Part shown: positions 7,697 through 16,311 of the stretch, one piece after another
Position numbering within the stretch: the stretch's first letter is position 1
Layout of the letters: every line of letters starts with the position of its first letter
Source: Streptomyces flavofungini
GTDB lineage: Bacteria > Actinomycetota > Actinomycetes > Streptomycetales > Streptomycetaceae
NCBI RefSeq assembly: GCF_014650815.1
Contig: NZ_BMVR01000015.1
Span: 124,001-188,000, forward strand
Direction: 5' to 3'
DNA length: 64,000 nt
Notes under the pieces: model-generated
What the model was told of the DNA's origin: nothing
What the model saw: only the letters and a program-made list of their open reading frames with translations
Databases searched by the model: none
Made by a program: the position numbers and the translations under genes

Positions 7697-10150
7697 CTAT
7701 GCCGGCCCCGCCACCGCAGCCACCGGCTTCGCCAGCGACACCCCGGAGCCGTCCCGGCGCGGGTCGATCTCCGGCAGCTCCGCCGGGAGGCCGTTGCGCT
7801 GGGCCGCTCGCGGCGGCGTCGGGCCCGCCCAGGCGAAGCTCAGGCAGTCCTCGCCCTTCAGGAGCCGCTGGCAGCGCACGCCGCCCGTGGCGCGGCCCTT
7901 GCGCGGATACTGGTCGAACGGCGTGACCTTGGCCGTCGTGTGCACCGAGTCGTCGAGCGTGCCGCGGGAGCCCGCGACCGTGAACACCAAGGCGTCCGCC
8001 GCCGGGTCGACCGCCGTGAACGACAGGACCTTCGCGCCGTCGGCGAGCTTGATGCCCGCCATGCCGCCCGCCGGACGGCCCTGCGGGCGGACCTGCCCCG
8101 CCGGATAGCGCAGCAGCTGTGCGTCGTCCGTGATGAAGACCAGGTCCTCCTCGCCCGTGCGCAGCTCGACCGCGCCGACGATGCGGTCGCCGTCCTTGAG
8201 GGTGATGACTTCCAGCTCGTCCTTGTTGGCCGGATAGTCGGGCACCACGCGCTTGACGACGCCCTGCTCGGTGCCGAGCGCCAGGCCCGGTGAGGACTCG
8301 TCCAGCGTCATCAGGCAGATCAGCTTCTCGTCGCCCTCCAGGGAGAGCAGTTCCGAGACCGGTGCCCCTCCGGAGAGGTTGGGTGCCGACGCGGTGTCCG
8401 GAAGCTGCGGCAGGTCCACTACGGAGAGTCGCAGCAGCCGCCCCTCGGACGTCACCGCGCCCACCTCGCCGCGCGCCGTCGCGGGCACCGCGGAGACGAT
8501 CACGTCGTGCTTGACGCGCTTGCCGTCGCTCTCCCCGAAGGGCTCGCCGTTGGCCGTCCGCGCGAGCAGCCCTGTCGACGACAGGAGCACCCGGCACGGG
8601 TCGTCCGCCACCTGCAGCGGCACCGCGGCCGCAGGCGTACCCGCCGACTCCAGGAGCACCGTGCGCCGGTCCGTGCCGAACTTCTTGGCCACCGCGGCCA
8701 GTTCGGTGGAGACCAGCTTGCGCAGCTCCGCGTCGGACTCCAGGATCGCCGTCAGCTCCTCGATCTCCGCCTTCAGCTTGTCGCGCTCAGACTCCAGCTC
8801 GATGCGGTCGAACTTGGTGAGGCGGCGCAGCGGCGTGTCCAGGATGTACTGCGTCTGGACCTCGCTCAGCGAGAAGCGCTCCATCAGGCGCTCCTTGGCC
8901 TGCGCGGAGTTCTCGCTGGAGCGGATGAGGCGGATGACCTCGTCGATGTCCAGGAGGGCGACGAGCAGGCCCTCCACCAGGTGCAGCCGGGCCTGCTTCT
9001 TGCCGCGGCGGAACTCGCTGCGGCGCCGCACCACGTTGAAGCGGTGGTCGAGATAGACCTCGAGGAGCTCCTTGAGGCCGAGCGTGAGGGGCTGGCCGTC
9101 CACCAGGGCGACGTTGTTGATGCCGAAGGACTCCTCCATCGGCGTCAGTTTGTACAACTGCTCCAGGACGGCCTCCGGGACGAAGCCGTTCTTGATCTCG
9201 ATGACCAGGCGCAGGCCGTGCTGACGGTCTGTGAGGTCCTTGACGTCGGCGATGCCCTGCAGCTTCTTCGAGCCGACCAGGTCCTTGATCTTGGCGATGA
9301 CCTTCTCGGGGCCCACGGAGAAGGGCAGTTCCGTGACGATCAGGCCCTTGCGGCGCGGGGTCACGGAGTCCACGGAGACCGTGGCGCGCATCTTGAAGGT
9401 GCCGCGACCCGATTCGTACGCGTCCCTGATGCCCGACAGGCCGACGACGCGGCCGCCCGTGGGCAGGTCGGGGCCCGGGATGAACCGCATCAGCGTGTCG
9501 AGGTCGGCGCCCGGGTGCTTGATCAGGTGCCGGGCGGCGGCGATGACCTCGCCCAGGTTGTGCGGCGGCATGTTCGTCGCCATGCCGACGGCGATGCCGG
9601 AGGAACCGTTCACCAGGAGGTTCGGATACGCCGCCGGGAGCGCGACCGGCTCCTGCTCCTGGCCGTCGTAGTTCGGCTCGAAGTCGACCGTGTTCTCGTC
9701 GATGGACTCCGTCATCAGGGAGGTCGCGTCGGCCATGCGGCATTCGGTGTACCGCATCGCCGCGGGCGGGTCGTCGTTGCCCAGGGAGCCGAAGTTGCCG
9801 TGGCCGTCCACCAGCGGCAGGCGCATGGAGAAGGGCTGCGCCATCCGCACCAGGGCGTCGTAGATCGACGCGTCGCCGTGGGGGTGCAGCTTGCCCATGA
9901 CCTCGCCGACGACGCGGGCGCACTTCACGTAGCCGCGCTCGGGGCGCAGGCTCATCTCGTTCATCTGGTAGACGATGCGGCGGTGCACCGGCTTCAGACC
10001 GTCCCGGGCGTCGGGCAGGGCGCGGGAGTAGATGACGGAGTAGGCGTACTCGAGGAAGGAGCCCTGCATCTCGTCGACGACGTCGATGTCGAGGATCTTC
10101 TCCTCGAACGCGTCGTCGGGCGGCGGGGTCTTCGTGCTGCGGCGGGCCAT
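7697..10150 (-). CDS. parC: DNA topoisomerase IV subunit A (GyrA-like)
   Basis: 817 residues from ATG at 10148-10150, preceded by GAAGGAG. The N-terminal winged-helix core has the type IIA signature around GLKPVHRRIVYQM, the KLHPHGDASIYDALVRMAQ region that corresponds to the quinolone-determining region, and the catalytic tyrosine in AAMRYTECRM, which forms the 5'-phosphotyrosine link to DNA. A coiled-coil/tower region and a C-terminal beta-pinwheel follow. The length fits Streptomyces ParC (about 818), shorter than GyrA. The enzyme decatenates chromosomes together with ParE, which is not in the window. Upstream in-frame residues before the ATG are low-complexity and were not included. Confidence 0.9.
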   Translation of the reverse strand: MARRSTKTPPPDDAFEEKILDIDVVDEMQGSFLEYAYSVIYSRALPDARDGLKPVHRRIVYQMNEMSLRPERGYVKCARVVGEVMGKLHPHGDASIYDALVRMAQPFSMRLPLVDGHGNFGSLGNDDPPAAMRYTECRMADATSLMTESIDENTVDFEPNYDGQEQEPVALPAAYPNLLVNGSSGIAVGMATNMPPHNLGEVIAAARHLIKHPGADLDTLMRFIPGPDLPTGGRVVGLSGIRDAYESGRGTFKMRATVSVDSVTPRRKGLIVTELPFSVGPEKVIAKIKDLVGSKKLQGIADVKDLTDRQHGLRLVIEIKNGFVPEAVLEQLYKLTPMEESFGINNVALVDGQPLTLGLKELLEVYLDHRFNVVRRRSEFRRGKKQARLHLVEGLLVALLDIDEVIRLIRSSENSAQAKERLMERFSLSEVQTQYILDTPLRRLTKFDRIELESERDKLKAEIEELTAILESDAELRKLVSTELAAVAKKFGTDRRTVLLESAGTPAAAVPLQVADDPCRVLLSSTGLLARTANGEPFGESDGKRVKHDVIVSAVPATARGEVGAVTSEGRLLRLSVVDLPQLPDTASAPNLSGGAPVSELLSLEGDEKLICLMTLDESSPGLALGTEQGVVKRVVPDYPANKDELEVITLKDGDRIVGAVELRTGEEDLVFITDDAQLLRYPAGQVRPQGRPAGGMAGIKLADGAKVLSFTAVDPAADALVFTVAGSRGTLDDSVHTTAKVTPFDQYPRKGRATGGVRCQRLLKGEDCLSFAWAGPTPPRAAQRNGLPAELPEIDPRRDGSGVSLAKPVAAVAGPA

Positions 10151-10546
10151 CGCTGCTGCGGCTCCTTCACCAACAAGTGCGGGATCTGACGCCGACCATT
10201 GTGGACTGTCCCACTGACAACGCCGACCACGACCCGGTGGTGGGCGGGCCCCGAGCACGCGCGTCAACCGCGCGCCGCACCCGTACCGACCACATGCCGC
10301 ACCCGTACCGACCACCCGCCGCGCCCGCACGGCGCGCCGGTACCGGGCGCGTGCCCCACCCGTCCCACCGCCACCACCGCTCACCCGCCCGGCCGGACGG
10401 CGCCCGCACCGCCGGTGGATCACGCCGAGGGCGAAACCCGACTACGCCGAGGGCGGAGCGGGAACTTCGCCAGGGGTCCGGAGCCTTGCTTACAGTGGCA
10501 GGACTTGGCAGCACTTATCGAGGATTTCGCGATCGAAGGGACGTAC
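10151..10546. other. Divergent promoter region between parC and the M16 peptidase operon
   Basis: About 400 bp without a supported gene. It holds both ribosome sites (GAAGGAG for parC near 10160, GAAGGGA for the peptidase at 10535) and the 20-bp direct repeat listed separately. No clear sigma-70-type promoter could be chosen by eye. Confidence 0.5.
10274..10315. repeat. 20-bp exact direct repeat (two copies)
   Basis: GCCGCACCCGTACCGACCAC occurs at 10274-10293 and again at 10296-10315, separated by AT, giving a 22-bp period. A degraded third copy may follow. It lies between the divergent starts of parC and the M16 gene. Confidence 0.8.
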
Positions 10547-11908
10547 ATGCCCATGGGTCACACGGCCACAGCCGAGGCCGGCTCCGGCGGCCTGACAGCG
10601 ACCGAGCACCGGCTGGCCAACGGCCTGCGTGTGGTGCTCTCTGAGGACCACCTGACCCCGGTCGCCGCGGTCTGCCTCTGGTACGACGTCGGCTCCCGCC
10701 ACGAGGTCAAGGGCCGTACGGGCCTGGCTCACCTCTTCGAGCACCTGATGTTCCAGGGCTCGAAGCAGGTGCACGGAAACGGCCACTTCGAGCTGGTGCA
10801 GGGCGCCGGCGGGTCGCTGAACGGCACCACCAGCTTCGAGCGCACCAACTACTTCGAGACGATGCCGACCCACCAGCTCGAGCTCGCGCTCTGGCTGGAG
10901 GCCGACCGCATGGGCTCGCTCCTGTCGGCGCTCGACGAGGAGTCGATGGAGAACCAGCGGGACGTCGTCAAGAACGAACGCCGCCAGCGCTACGACAACG
11001 TTCCGTACGGCACCGCCTTCGAGAAGCTGACCGCCCTCTCCTACCCGGAGGGCCACCCGTACCACCACACGCCGATCGGCTCCATGGCCGACCTGGACGC
11101 GGCCACCCTCGAGGACGCGCGGGAGTTCTTCCGTACGTACTACGCACCCAACAACGCGGTCCTCTCGGTCGTCGGTGACATCGACCCCGAGGAGACGCTC
11201 GCCTGGGTCGAGAAGTACTTCGGCTCCATCCCCTCGCACGACGGCAAGCAGCCGCCGCGCGACGGCTCGCTGCCCGAGCGCATCGGCAAGGAACTGCGTG
11301 AGGTCGTCGAGGAGGAGGTCCCCGCACGCGCCCTGATGGCGGCCTACCGCCTCCCGGAGGACGGCACGCGCGCGAGCGACGCGGCCGACCTGGCGCTCAC
11401 GGTCCTCGGCAGCGGCGAGTCCTCGCGCCTCTACAACCGCCTCGTGCGCCGTGACCGCACCGCCGTCACCGCCGGGTTCGGCCTGTTGCGCCTCGCCGGC
11501 GCGCCCTCCCTGGGCTGGCTCGACGTGAAGACGTCCGGCGACGTGGAGGTCCCCGTCATCGAGGCCGCCGTCGACGAGGAGCTGGCCCGGTTCGCCGCGG
11601 AGGGCCCCACCCCGGAGGAGATGGAGCGCGCCCAGGCCCAGTTGGAGCGCGAGTGGCTCGACCGCCTCGGCACGGTCGCGGGCCGCGCGGACGAACTGTG
11701 CCGGTACGCCGTCCTGTTCGGCGACCCCCAGCTCGCCCTCACCGCCGTCAAGCGCGTCCTCGACATCACCGCCGACGAGGTCCAGGAGGTCGCCAAGGCC
11801 CGCCTGCGCCCCGACAACCGCGCGGTGCTCGTGTACGAACCCACTGGCCCCGTAGACGCGGAAGACGCCGCCGGCACCGACGAGGAAGACGAGGAGACGG
11901 CGAAGTGA
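10547..11908 (+). CDS. M16-family zinc metallopeptidase (active subunit)
   Basis: 453 residues from ATG at 10547 with a well-placed GAAGGGA. The inverted zinc motif HxxEH is intact (HLFEH, around residue 65), with the downstream glutamate ligand expected near ENQRDVVKNER. The rest is the two-lobed M16B fold. M16B peptidases of bacteria usually act as heterodimers that degrade short unfolded peptides in a closed chamber. Its 3' end overlaps the next gene by four bases (GTGA), so the two are translationally coupled. No signal peptide is seen, so it should be cytoplasmic. Confidence 0.88.
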   Translation: MPMGHTATAEAGSGGLTATEHRLANGLRVVLSEDHLTPVAAVCLWYDVGSRHEVKGRTGLAHLFEHLMFQGSKQVHGNGHFELVQGAGGSLNGTTSFERTNYFETMPTHQLELALWLEADRMGSLLSALDEESMENQRDVVKNERRQRYDNVPYGTAFEKLTALSYPEGHPYHHTPIGSMADLDAATLEDAREFFRTYYAPNNAVLSVVGDIDPEETLAWVEKYFGSIPSHDGKQPPRDGSLPERIGKELREVVEEEVPARALMAAYRLPEDGTRASDAADLALTVLGSGESSRLYNRLVRRDRTAVTAGFGLLRLAGAPSLGWLDVKTSGDVEVPVIEAAVDEELARFAAEGPTPEEMERAQAQLEREWLDRLGTVAGRADELCRYAVLFGDPQLALTAVKRVLDITADEVQEVAKARLRPDNRAVLVYEPTGPVDAEDAAGTDEEDEETAK

Positions 11909-13290
11909 CCGAGGCCGCAACGATGCAGTTCCACCCGCAGCCCCAGGCGGGCACCGCCCGGCCCTGGGCCTTTCCGGCCCCCGAGCGCTGCGCGCTCGAC
12001 AACGGCCTCACGGTGCTGCGCTGCGACCGCCCCGGCCAGCAGCTCGTCGCCGTGGAGATCCACCTCGACGCCCCCCTGGATGCCGAGCCGAAGGGCCTGG
12101 ACGGCGTCGCCACCATCATGGCGAGGGCGTTCTCCGAAGGCACCGACAAGCACTCCGCGGAGGAGTTCGCCGCCGAGCTCGACCGCTGCGGCGCCACGCT
12201 CGACGCGCACGCCGACCACCCCGGCGTCCGGGTCTCCCTGGAAGTGCCCGTCTCCCGGCTGCCCAAGGCCCTCGGCCTGCTCGCGGACGCCCTGCGCGCG
12301 CCCGCGTTCGCCGACAGCGAGGTCGAGCGACTGGTCCGCAACCGCCTGGACGAGATCCCGCACGAGGCCGCCAACCCGGCGCGCCGCGCCGCCAAGGAGC
12401 TCTCCAAGGAGCTCTTCCCGGCATCCGCGCGCATGTCGCGCCCGCGCCAGGGCACGGAGGAGACGGTCTCCGCCATCGACTCGGCGGCCGTACGAGCCTT
12501 CTACGAAAGGCACGTACGCCCCGCCACGGCCACCGCCGTCGTGGTCGGCGACCTCACCGGCATCGACCTGGACGCCGTCCTCGCCGACACCCTCGGCGCC
12601 TGGACCGGCGGGGCGGCCGAGCCGCGCCCGGTGCCTCCGGTGACCGCCGACGACCGGGGCCGCGTCGTCATCGTGGACCGCCCCGGCGCCGTCCAGACGC
12701 AGCTCCTCATCGGCCGCGTCGGCCCGGACCGGCACGACCGCGTGTGGTCCGCTCAGGTCCTCGGCACGTACTGCCTGGGCGGCACCCTGACCTCGCGCCT
12801 GGACCGCGTCCTGCGCGAGGAGAAGGGCTACACCTACGGAGTGCGCGCCTTCGCCCAGGTCCTGCGCTCCGCTCCGGAGGGGACCGGCGCCGCGATGCTC
12901 GCCATCAGCGGCTCCGTGGACACTCCCAACACGGGCCCGGCCCTCGACGACCTGTGGAAGGTCCTGCGCACGCTCGCCGCGGAGGGCCTCACGGATCCCG
13001 AGCGCGACGTCGCCGTGCAGAACCTGGTGGGCGTCGCCCCGTTGAAGTACGAGACGGCGGCGGCCGTCGCCGCCACCCTCGCCGACCAGGTCGAGCAGCA
13101 CCTGCCGGACGACTTCCAGGCGCACCTGTACCGCCAGTTGGCGCAGACGGGCACCGTGGAGGCCACCGCAGCCGTCGTGAGCGCCTTCCCGGACGACCGT
13201 CTGGTGACGGTCCTCGTGGGCGACGCCGCGCAGATCGAGGAGCCCGTCAAGGCGCTCGACATCGGCGAAGTGACGGTGGTCACCGGCTGA
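11905..13290 (+). CDS. M16-family peptidase, zinc-less partner subunit
   Basis: 461 residues from a GTG at 11905 that overlaps the stop of the preceding gene. It has the M16 fold (opening FPAPERCALDNGLTVL) but no HxxEH: the equivalent stretch reads VATIMARAFSEGT. The arginine/tyrosine pair typical of the non-catalytic M16B partner is kept in LREEKGYTYGVRA. It is therefore read as the substrate-binding half of a heterodimer with the active subunit. A strong hairpin 112 bp downstream ends the operon. Confidence 0.87.
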   Translation: MTEAATMQFHPQPQAGTARPWAFPAPERCALDNGLTVLRCDRPGQQLVAVEIHLDAPLDAEPKGLDGVATIMARAFSEGTDKHSAEEFAAELDRCGATLDAHADHPGVRVSLEVPVSRLPKALGLLADALRAPAFADSEVERLVRNRLDEIPHEAANPARRAAKELSKELFPASARMSRPRQGTEETVSAIDSAAVRAFYERHVRPATATAVVVGDLTGIDLDAVLADTLGAWTGGAAEPRPVPPVTADDRGRVVIVDRPGAVQTQLLIGRVGPDRHDRVWSAQVLGTYCLGGTLTSRLDRVLREEKGYTYGVRAFAQVLRSAPEGTGAAMLAISGSVDTPNTGPALDDLWKVLRTLAAEGLTDPERDVAVQNLVGVAPLKYETAAAVAATLADQVEQHLPDDFQAHLYRQLAQTGTVEATAAVVSAFPDDRLVTVLVGDAAQIEEPVKALDIGEVTVVTG

Positions 13291-13401
13291 TTGCCGCGCC
13301 GGACCGACGCCGGACCGGTGGTGACACCAGCCGTGCGCCGGACCGGCAGCGAGGGCCGGTGGCGTAAAGCCGGACATAGCGTCATCAACGCCTCGCGAGA
13401 A

Positions 13402-13440
13402 CAGGGACCCCAGTGGCTCAGGAAGCTACTGGGGTCCCTG
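13402..13440 (+). terminator. Rho-independent-type hairpin after the M16 operon
   Basis: CAGGGACCCCAGTGGCT pairs with AGCTACTGGGGTCCCTG in a 17-bp stem with one G-T wobble and a 5-base loop (CAGGA). No U-run follows. Confidence 0.8.
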
Positions 13441-13595
13441 CATGCCGCCATATGTCCGAATTGACATGGAGGTTGCTCGTCTGCCCTGTGGCGTGCGCTA
13501 CAAAAGGCCTGATTCGTTTGTCGATTGAAAGATGAGGCGTTTACCGTCGGTCCGGCTGTCCGTCAGGCAGTACGCCGCGTCCGCGGCACCGGACA

Positions 13596-13745
13596 GTCAT
13601 CGCCGAGTCCCCGTACGGCGCGAGCCAGGGGAGCCGGGGACCCACACGTCCCCTGGGGTGAATCGGACCCCTTGCCGCGAGGCGAGGAGCCCGTAGGAGA
13701 CCTTCCTGCTCCGAACCCGTCAGCTAACCCGGTAGGCGAGAAGGA
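13596..13745 (+). promoter_or_regulatory. c-di-AMP (ydaO/yuaA-type) riboswitch
   Basis: The 5' leader of the M23 peptidase gene contains the conserved blocks of the ydaO class in the right order: CGCCGAGTCC, GAGCCAGGGGAGCCGGGGAC followed by CCA, GGGGTGAATCGG, then CTCCGAACCCGTCAGCTAAC followed by CCGGTAGGCG. The ribosome site AAGGAAGGA and the ATG follow 20 bases later, so control of expression is plausible either by premature termination or by access to translation. In Streptomyces this riboswitch is known to govern cell-wall hydrolase genes, which fits the gene downstream. Limits are approximate. Confidence 0.92.
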
Positions 13746-13765
13746 AGGAAAGGATCAGCCGCTTC

Positions 13766-14593
13766 ATGGCGTTCACCCGCCCGACCGGCAAGCACCGCCG
13801 TCCGAGCCGTATCTCGCGCACGACCGCCAGTGCCGCGGGCGTCGCGGCGCTCACCACCACCGGAGTCATCTCGGGCCTGGCCGCGCCGGCCCTCGCCGCC
13901 GAAGGCAGCTCCGCGGAGTACGCGCACACCGGCCTCACCCAGTCCATCTCCGTCGGTGACTCCCTGGCCGGCGAGATCGACGCCCAGGCCGCCGCCCAGA
14001 AGCACGCCGCCGCCGAGGCCGAGGCCCAGAAGAAGGCCGAAGCCGAGGCCCGCGCCCAGGCCGCGGAGGCCAAGCGCAAGGCCGCCGAGGCCAAGCGCAA
14101 GGCCGAGGCCGCCGCGAAGGTGAAGGCCCAGAAGGAGCGCGAGGCCAAGGAGCGCGCCGCCCGCGAGGCCGAGCGCAAGCGCCTGGGCTCGTACGTCTCG
14201 CCGGTCGCCGGCAGCTACGTCTCCACCGGCTACAAGACCGGCGGCGCCATGTGGTCCTCCGGCAGCCACACCGGCGTCGACTTCCACGCCGCGTCCGGCA
14301 CCCAGGTCCAGGCGGTCGCCGCGGGCACCGTCGTCGAGGCCGGCTGGGGCGGTGCCTACGGCAACAACGTCGTGATCCGCCACAACGACGGCACGTACAC
14401 GCAGTACGGCCACATGTCCTCCCTCAGCGTCACGGTCGGCCAGGCGGTCACCCCGGGCCAGCAGATCGGCCTCTCCGGCTCGACCGGCAACTCCAGCGGC
14501 CCGCACCTGCACTTCGAGGCCCGCACCGGCGCCGACTACGGCTCCGACATCGACCCCGTGGCGTACCTCCGCTCGCACGGCGTCAACGTCTGA
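13766..14593 (+). CDS. Secreted M23-family peptidoglycan endopeptidase (LytM type)
   Basis: 275 residues. A long signal peptide (about residues 1-44) with twin basic residues ends at APALAAEG. Residues about 65-145 are a highly charged Ala/Glu/Lys/Arg coiled coil with repeated AEAKRKA units. The C-terminal M23 domain has the zinc motif HTGVDFHA (His168, Asp172) and HLHF at 247-250. Such enzymes cleave peptidoglycan cross-bridges; the coiled coil may regulate or position the domain as in EnvC-like proteins. Expression should respond to c-di-AMP through the leader riboswitch. A perfect hairpin terminator follows. Confidence 0.9.
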   Translation: MAFTRPTGKHRRPSRISRTTASAAGVAALTTTGVISGLAAPALAAEGSSAEYAHTGLTQSISVGDSLAGEIDAQAAAQKHAAAEAEAQKKAEAEARAQAAEAKRKAAEAKRKAEAAAKVKAQKEREAKERAAREAERKRLGSYVSPVAGSYVSTGYKTGGAMWSSGSHTGVDFHAASGTQVQAVAAGTVVEAGWGGAYGNNVVIRHNDGTYTQYGHMSSLSVTVGQAVTPGQQIGLSGSTGNSSGPHLHFEARTGADYGSDIDPVAYLRSHGVNV

Positions 14594-14682
14594 TACCCGA
14601 CACCGGCGTTCGCACCGCGGCGCCCGTGTCCGAATCCCGACTCAACGTCTGAATCCTGACGTCGGGACCCGCCCGGACGTAC

Positions 14683-14714
14683 GAAAGCCCCGGCTCACCC
14701 GAGCCGGGGCTTTC
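14683..14714 (+). terminator. Perfect 14-bp hairpin after the M23 gene
   Basis: GAAAGCCCCGGCTC and GAGCCGGGGCTTTC form a perfect stem with loop ACCC. The stem carries its own A/T edges, so it could terminate in both directions. Confidence 0.85.
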
Positions 14715-14885
14715 CGCGTATGCGTACCCTTTTGGCCAAAAGATATCCATGGATTCCGGCCGACCGTCGGAAAATCGGGCCTGCTGCAATAGAGTTCATG
14801 GCGGCAGGGTCCATGGAGTCGTTGAACGAGCGCCATTCGACGCGTCGGCCGACGCGTTTCGCGGGTATTAAAGCGGAGGTCCGTC

Positions 14886-15572
14886 ATGCGCATTCCCGCG
14901 CACTCGGTATGCACGGCCATCCGGGACGACATCGTCTCCGGTGTCTACGAACGCGGCACGCGCCTCACCGAGGAACTGCTCGCCCGCCGCTACGGCGTCT
15001 CCCGCGTCCCCGTGCGCGAGGCCCTGCGCACGCTGGAGGCCGAGGGCTTCGTCGTCACCCGCAGGCACGCGGGCGCCTGCGTCGCCGAGCCCACCGAGCA
15101 GGACGCCGCCGACCTCCTGGAGATCCGCGCCCTCCTGGAGCCCCTGGCCGCCGCCCGTGCCGCCCAGCGGCGCACAGAGGCCCATCTGAAGGTCCTGCGC
15201 GGGCTCGTCCGGCTCGGCAAGGAGCGCTCCCGGCACGGCGGCACCGAGGACCTCCGCTCGCTCGACGGCTGGTTCCACGAGACGCTCACGCAGGCCTCCT
15301 CGAGCCCCGGCCTGATCACCCTGCTCACCCAGCTCCGCCACAAGATCGCCTGGATGTACGTCACGGAGCCCCAGGCCGCGCCCGCGCAGACCTGGTCCGA
15401 GCGCGCCGCCGTCGTCGACGCGGTGGCCCGCGGCGACGCGGAGCGGGCCCGTACGCTCACCGTGCTGCACGCCGAACGGGCCGCGGTGGCGCACCGGCCG
15501 CGGGGCGGCGTCCGCGGCGGGCGTGTGAGGGAGTCGCAACATGCCGTAAACACGGTGAGCGCCCGGAATTAA
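14886..15572 (+). CDS. GntR-family (FadR/FCD subfamily) transcriptional regulator
   Basis: 228 residues from ATG at 14886, preceded by GGAGG. Residues about 8-70 are the GntR winged helix (GTRLTEELLARRYGVSRVPV, then REALRTLEAEGFV). Residues about 75-200 are an all-helical FCD ligand-binding domain, containing the acidic/His positions typical of metal-dependent acid sensing (HETLTQ). The last 28 residues are basic and unstructured. Ligand and targets are unknown; the gene is monocistronic. The 170 bp upstream are comparatively AT-rich, with no gene visible. Confidence 0.85.
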   Translation: MRIPAHSVCTAIRDDIVSGVYERGTRLTEELLARRYGVSRVPVREALRTLEAEGFVVTRRHAGACVAEPTEQDAADLLEIRALLEPLAAARAAQRRTEAHLKVLRGLVRLGKERSRHGGTEDLRSLDGWFHETLTQASSSPGLITLLTQLRHKIAWMYVTEPQAAPAQTWSERAAVVDAVARGDAERARTLTVLHAERAAVAHRPRGGVRGGRVRESQHAVNTVSARN

Positions 15573-15678
15573 CGGCGACGCCGTATACAAAGAGAGACGT
15601 GTTCCCGAGCAGCGCTTATCGCTGTCCGCAATTCGACTGCGGGTATGTGCTGGATATGCGCTCGGTATTCGCTCGATA

Positions 15679-15706
15679 TGCGAACCGGAGCGTAATCCGG
15701 TTTGCG
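15679..15706. terminator. Hairpin downstream of the GntR gene
   Basis: TGCGAACCGGA pairs with TCCGGTTTGCG (11 bp, two wobbles) around a GCGTAA loop. The surrounding 200 bp carry three copies of GATATGC and are more AT-rich than the genes around them. Confidence 0.5.
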
Positions 15707-15763
15707 CGGGGTACGTAGTCAGGCATTCCCGGGCTGCGCAATCGCATAGGTGCCGGATATGCA

Positions 15764-15795
15764 AAAGGCCCGCCCTGTGTTTCGGGCGGGCCCTT
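15764..15795 (-). terminator. Hairpin terminator for ptsH
   Basis: GGCCCGCCC pairs perfectly with GGGCGGGCC. On the reverse strand the stem is followed by TTTTGC, giving a short U-run in the right direction to end the ptsH transcript. Confidence 0.75.
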
Positions 15796-15850
15796 CACAT
15801 ATAAGACGTATAAGTCGGATGGCGCTCTCTGTGTGCAGAGCACCGTCCCA

Positions 15851-16132
15851 CTAGACAGTCTCGGGGAGCTCCTCAAGCCCCTCGGCGACCAGCTTCGCCA
15901 GACGGTCGAGAGCGGCGTCCGCGCCCTCGGCGTCCGAAGCGAGCACGATCTCCTCGCCGCCCTGCGCACCCAGACCGAGCACCCCGAGCATGGAGGCGGC
16001 GTTGACCGGGTTGCCGCCGGCTTTGGCGATCGTCACGGGGACGCCGGCGGCCGTGGCCGCACGGACGAAGATGGAGGCGGGCCGGGCGTGGAGGCCCTCG
16101 GCCCAGCCGACGTTGACGCGGCGCTCAGCCAT
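15851..16132 (-). CDS. ptsH: Phosphocarrier protein HPr of the PTS
   Basis: 93 residues from ATG at 16130-16132, with GGAAGGG upstream. The phosphoaccepting His15 lies in GLHARPAS exactly where it should be. The regulatory-serine region reads NAASMLGV with Ser47. HPr receives phosphate from EI and passes it to sugar-specific EIIA proteins; in Streptomyces it serves uptake of N-acetylglucosamine and fructose. The upstream DasR site fits that physiology. The ORF could also start at an ATG at 16159, but that one has no ribosome site and would remove the known N-terminus. Confidence 0.95.
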   Translation of the reverse strand: MAERRVNVGWAEGLHARPASIFVRAATAAGVPVTIAKAGGNPVNAASMLGVLGLGAQGGEEIVLASDAEGADAALDRLAKLVAEGLEELPETV

Positions 16133-16159
16133 GTGTTGCTGCCCTTCCAGGTGTCTCAC

Positions 16160-16175
16160 ACTTGTCTAGACCACT
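16160..16175. promoter_or_regulatory. DasR-responsive element (dre) upstream of ptsH
   Basis: ACTTGTCTAGACCACT matches the dre consensus ACTGGTCTAGACCACT at 15 of 16 positions. It lies 28 bp upstream of the ptsH ATG on the promoter side. DasR is the GntR regulator of aminosugar uptake and the PTS in Streptomyces, and ptsH is a known member of its regulon. Confidence 0.88.
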
Positions 16176-16311
16176 ATCTCATGCCGACCCGAATGCTCTT
16201 GCCGGACGTCCGTCACCACCCGCCACGGACGTACGTCCCTTACCCGGTCGCCCTTCGACCACTCCTACACTGCCCCGGCCCAGGCGACCGCGCGACCCGT
16301 ACCCTGGCCCC

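Noticed and set aside
8507..10189. 560-codon frame antisense to parC
   Set aside because: Composition is that of an antisense shadow (Val/Asp/Gln/His-rich without motifs), and parC is certain.
13525..13959. Open frame over the leader of the M23 gene
   Set aside because: The region is explained base for base by the conserved blocks of the c-di-AMP riboswitch.
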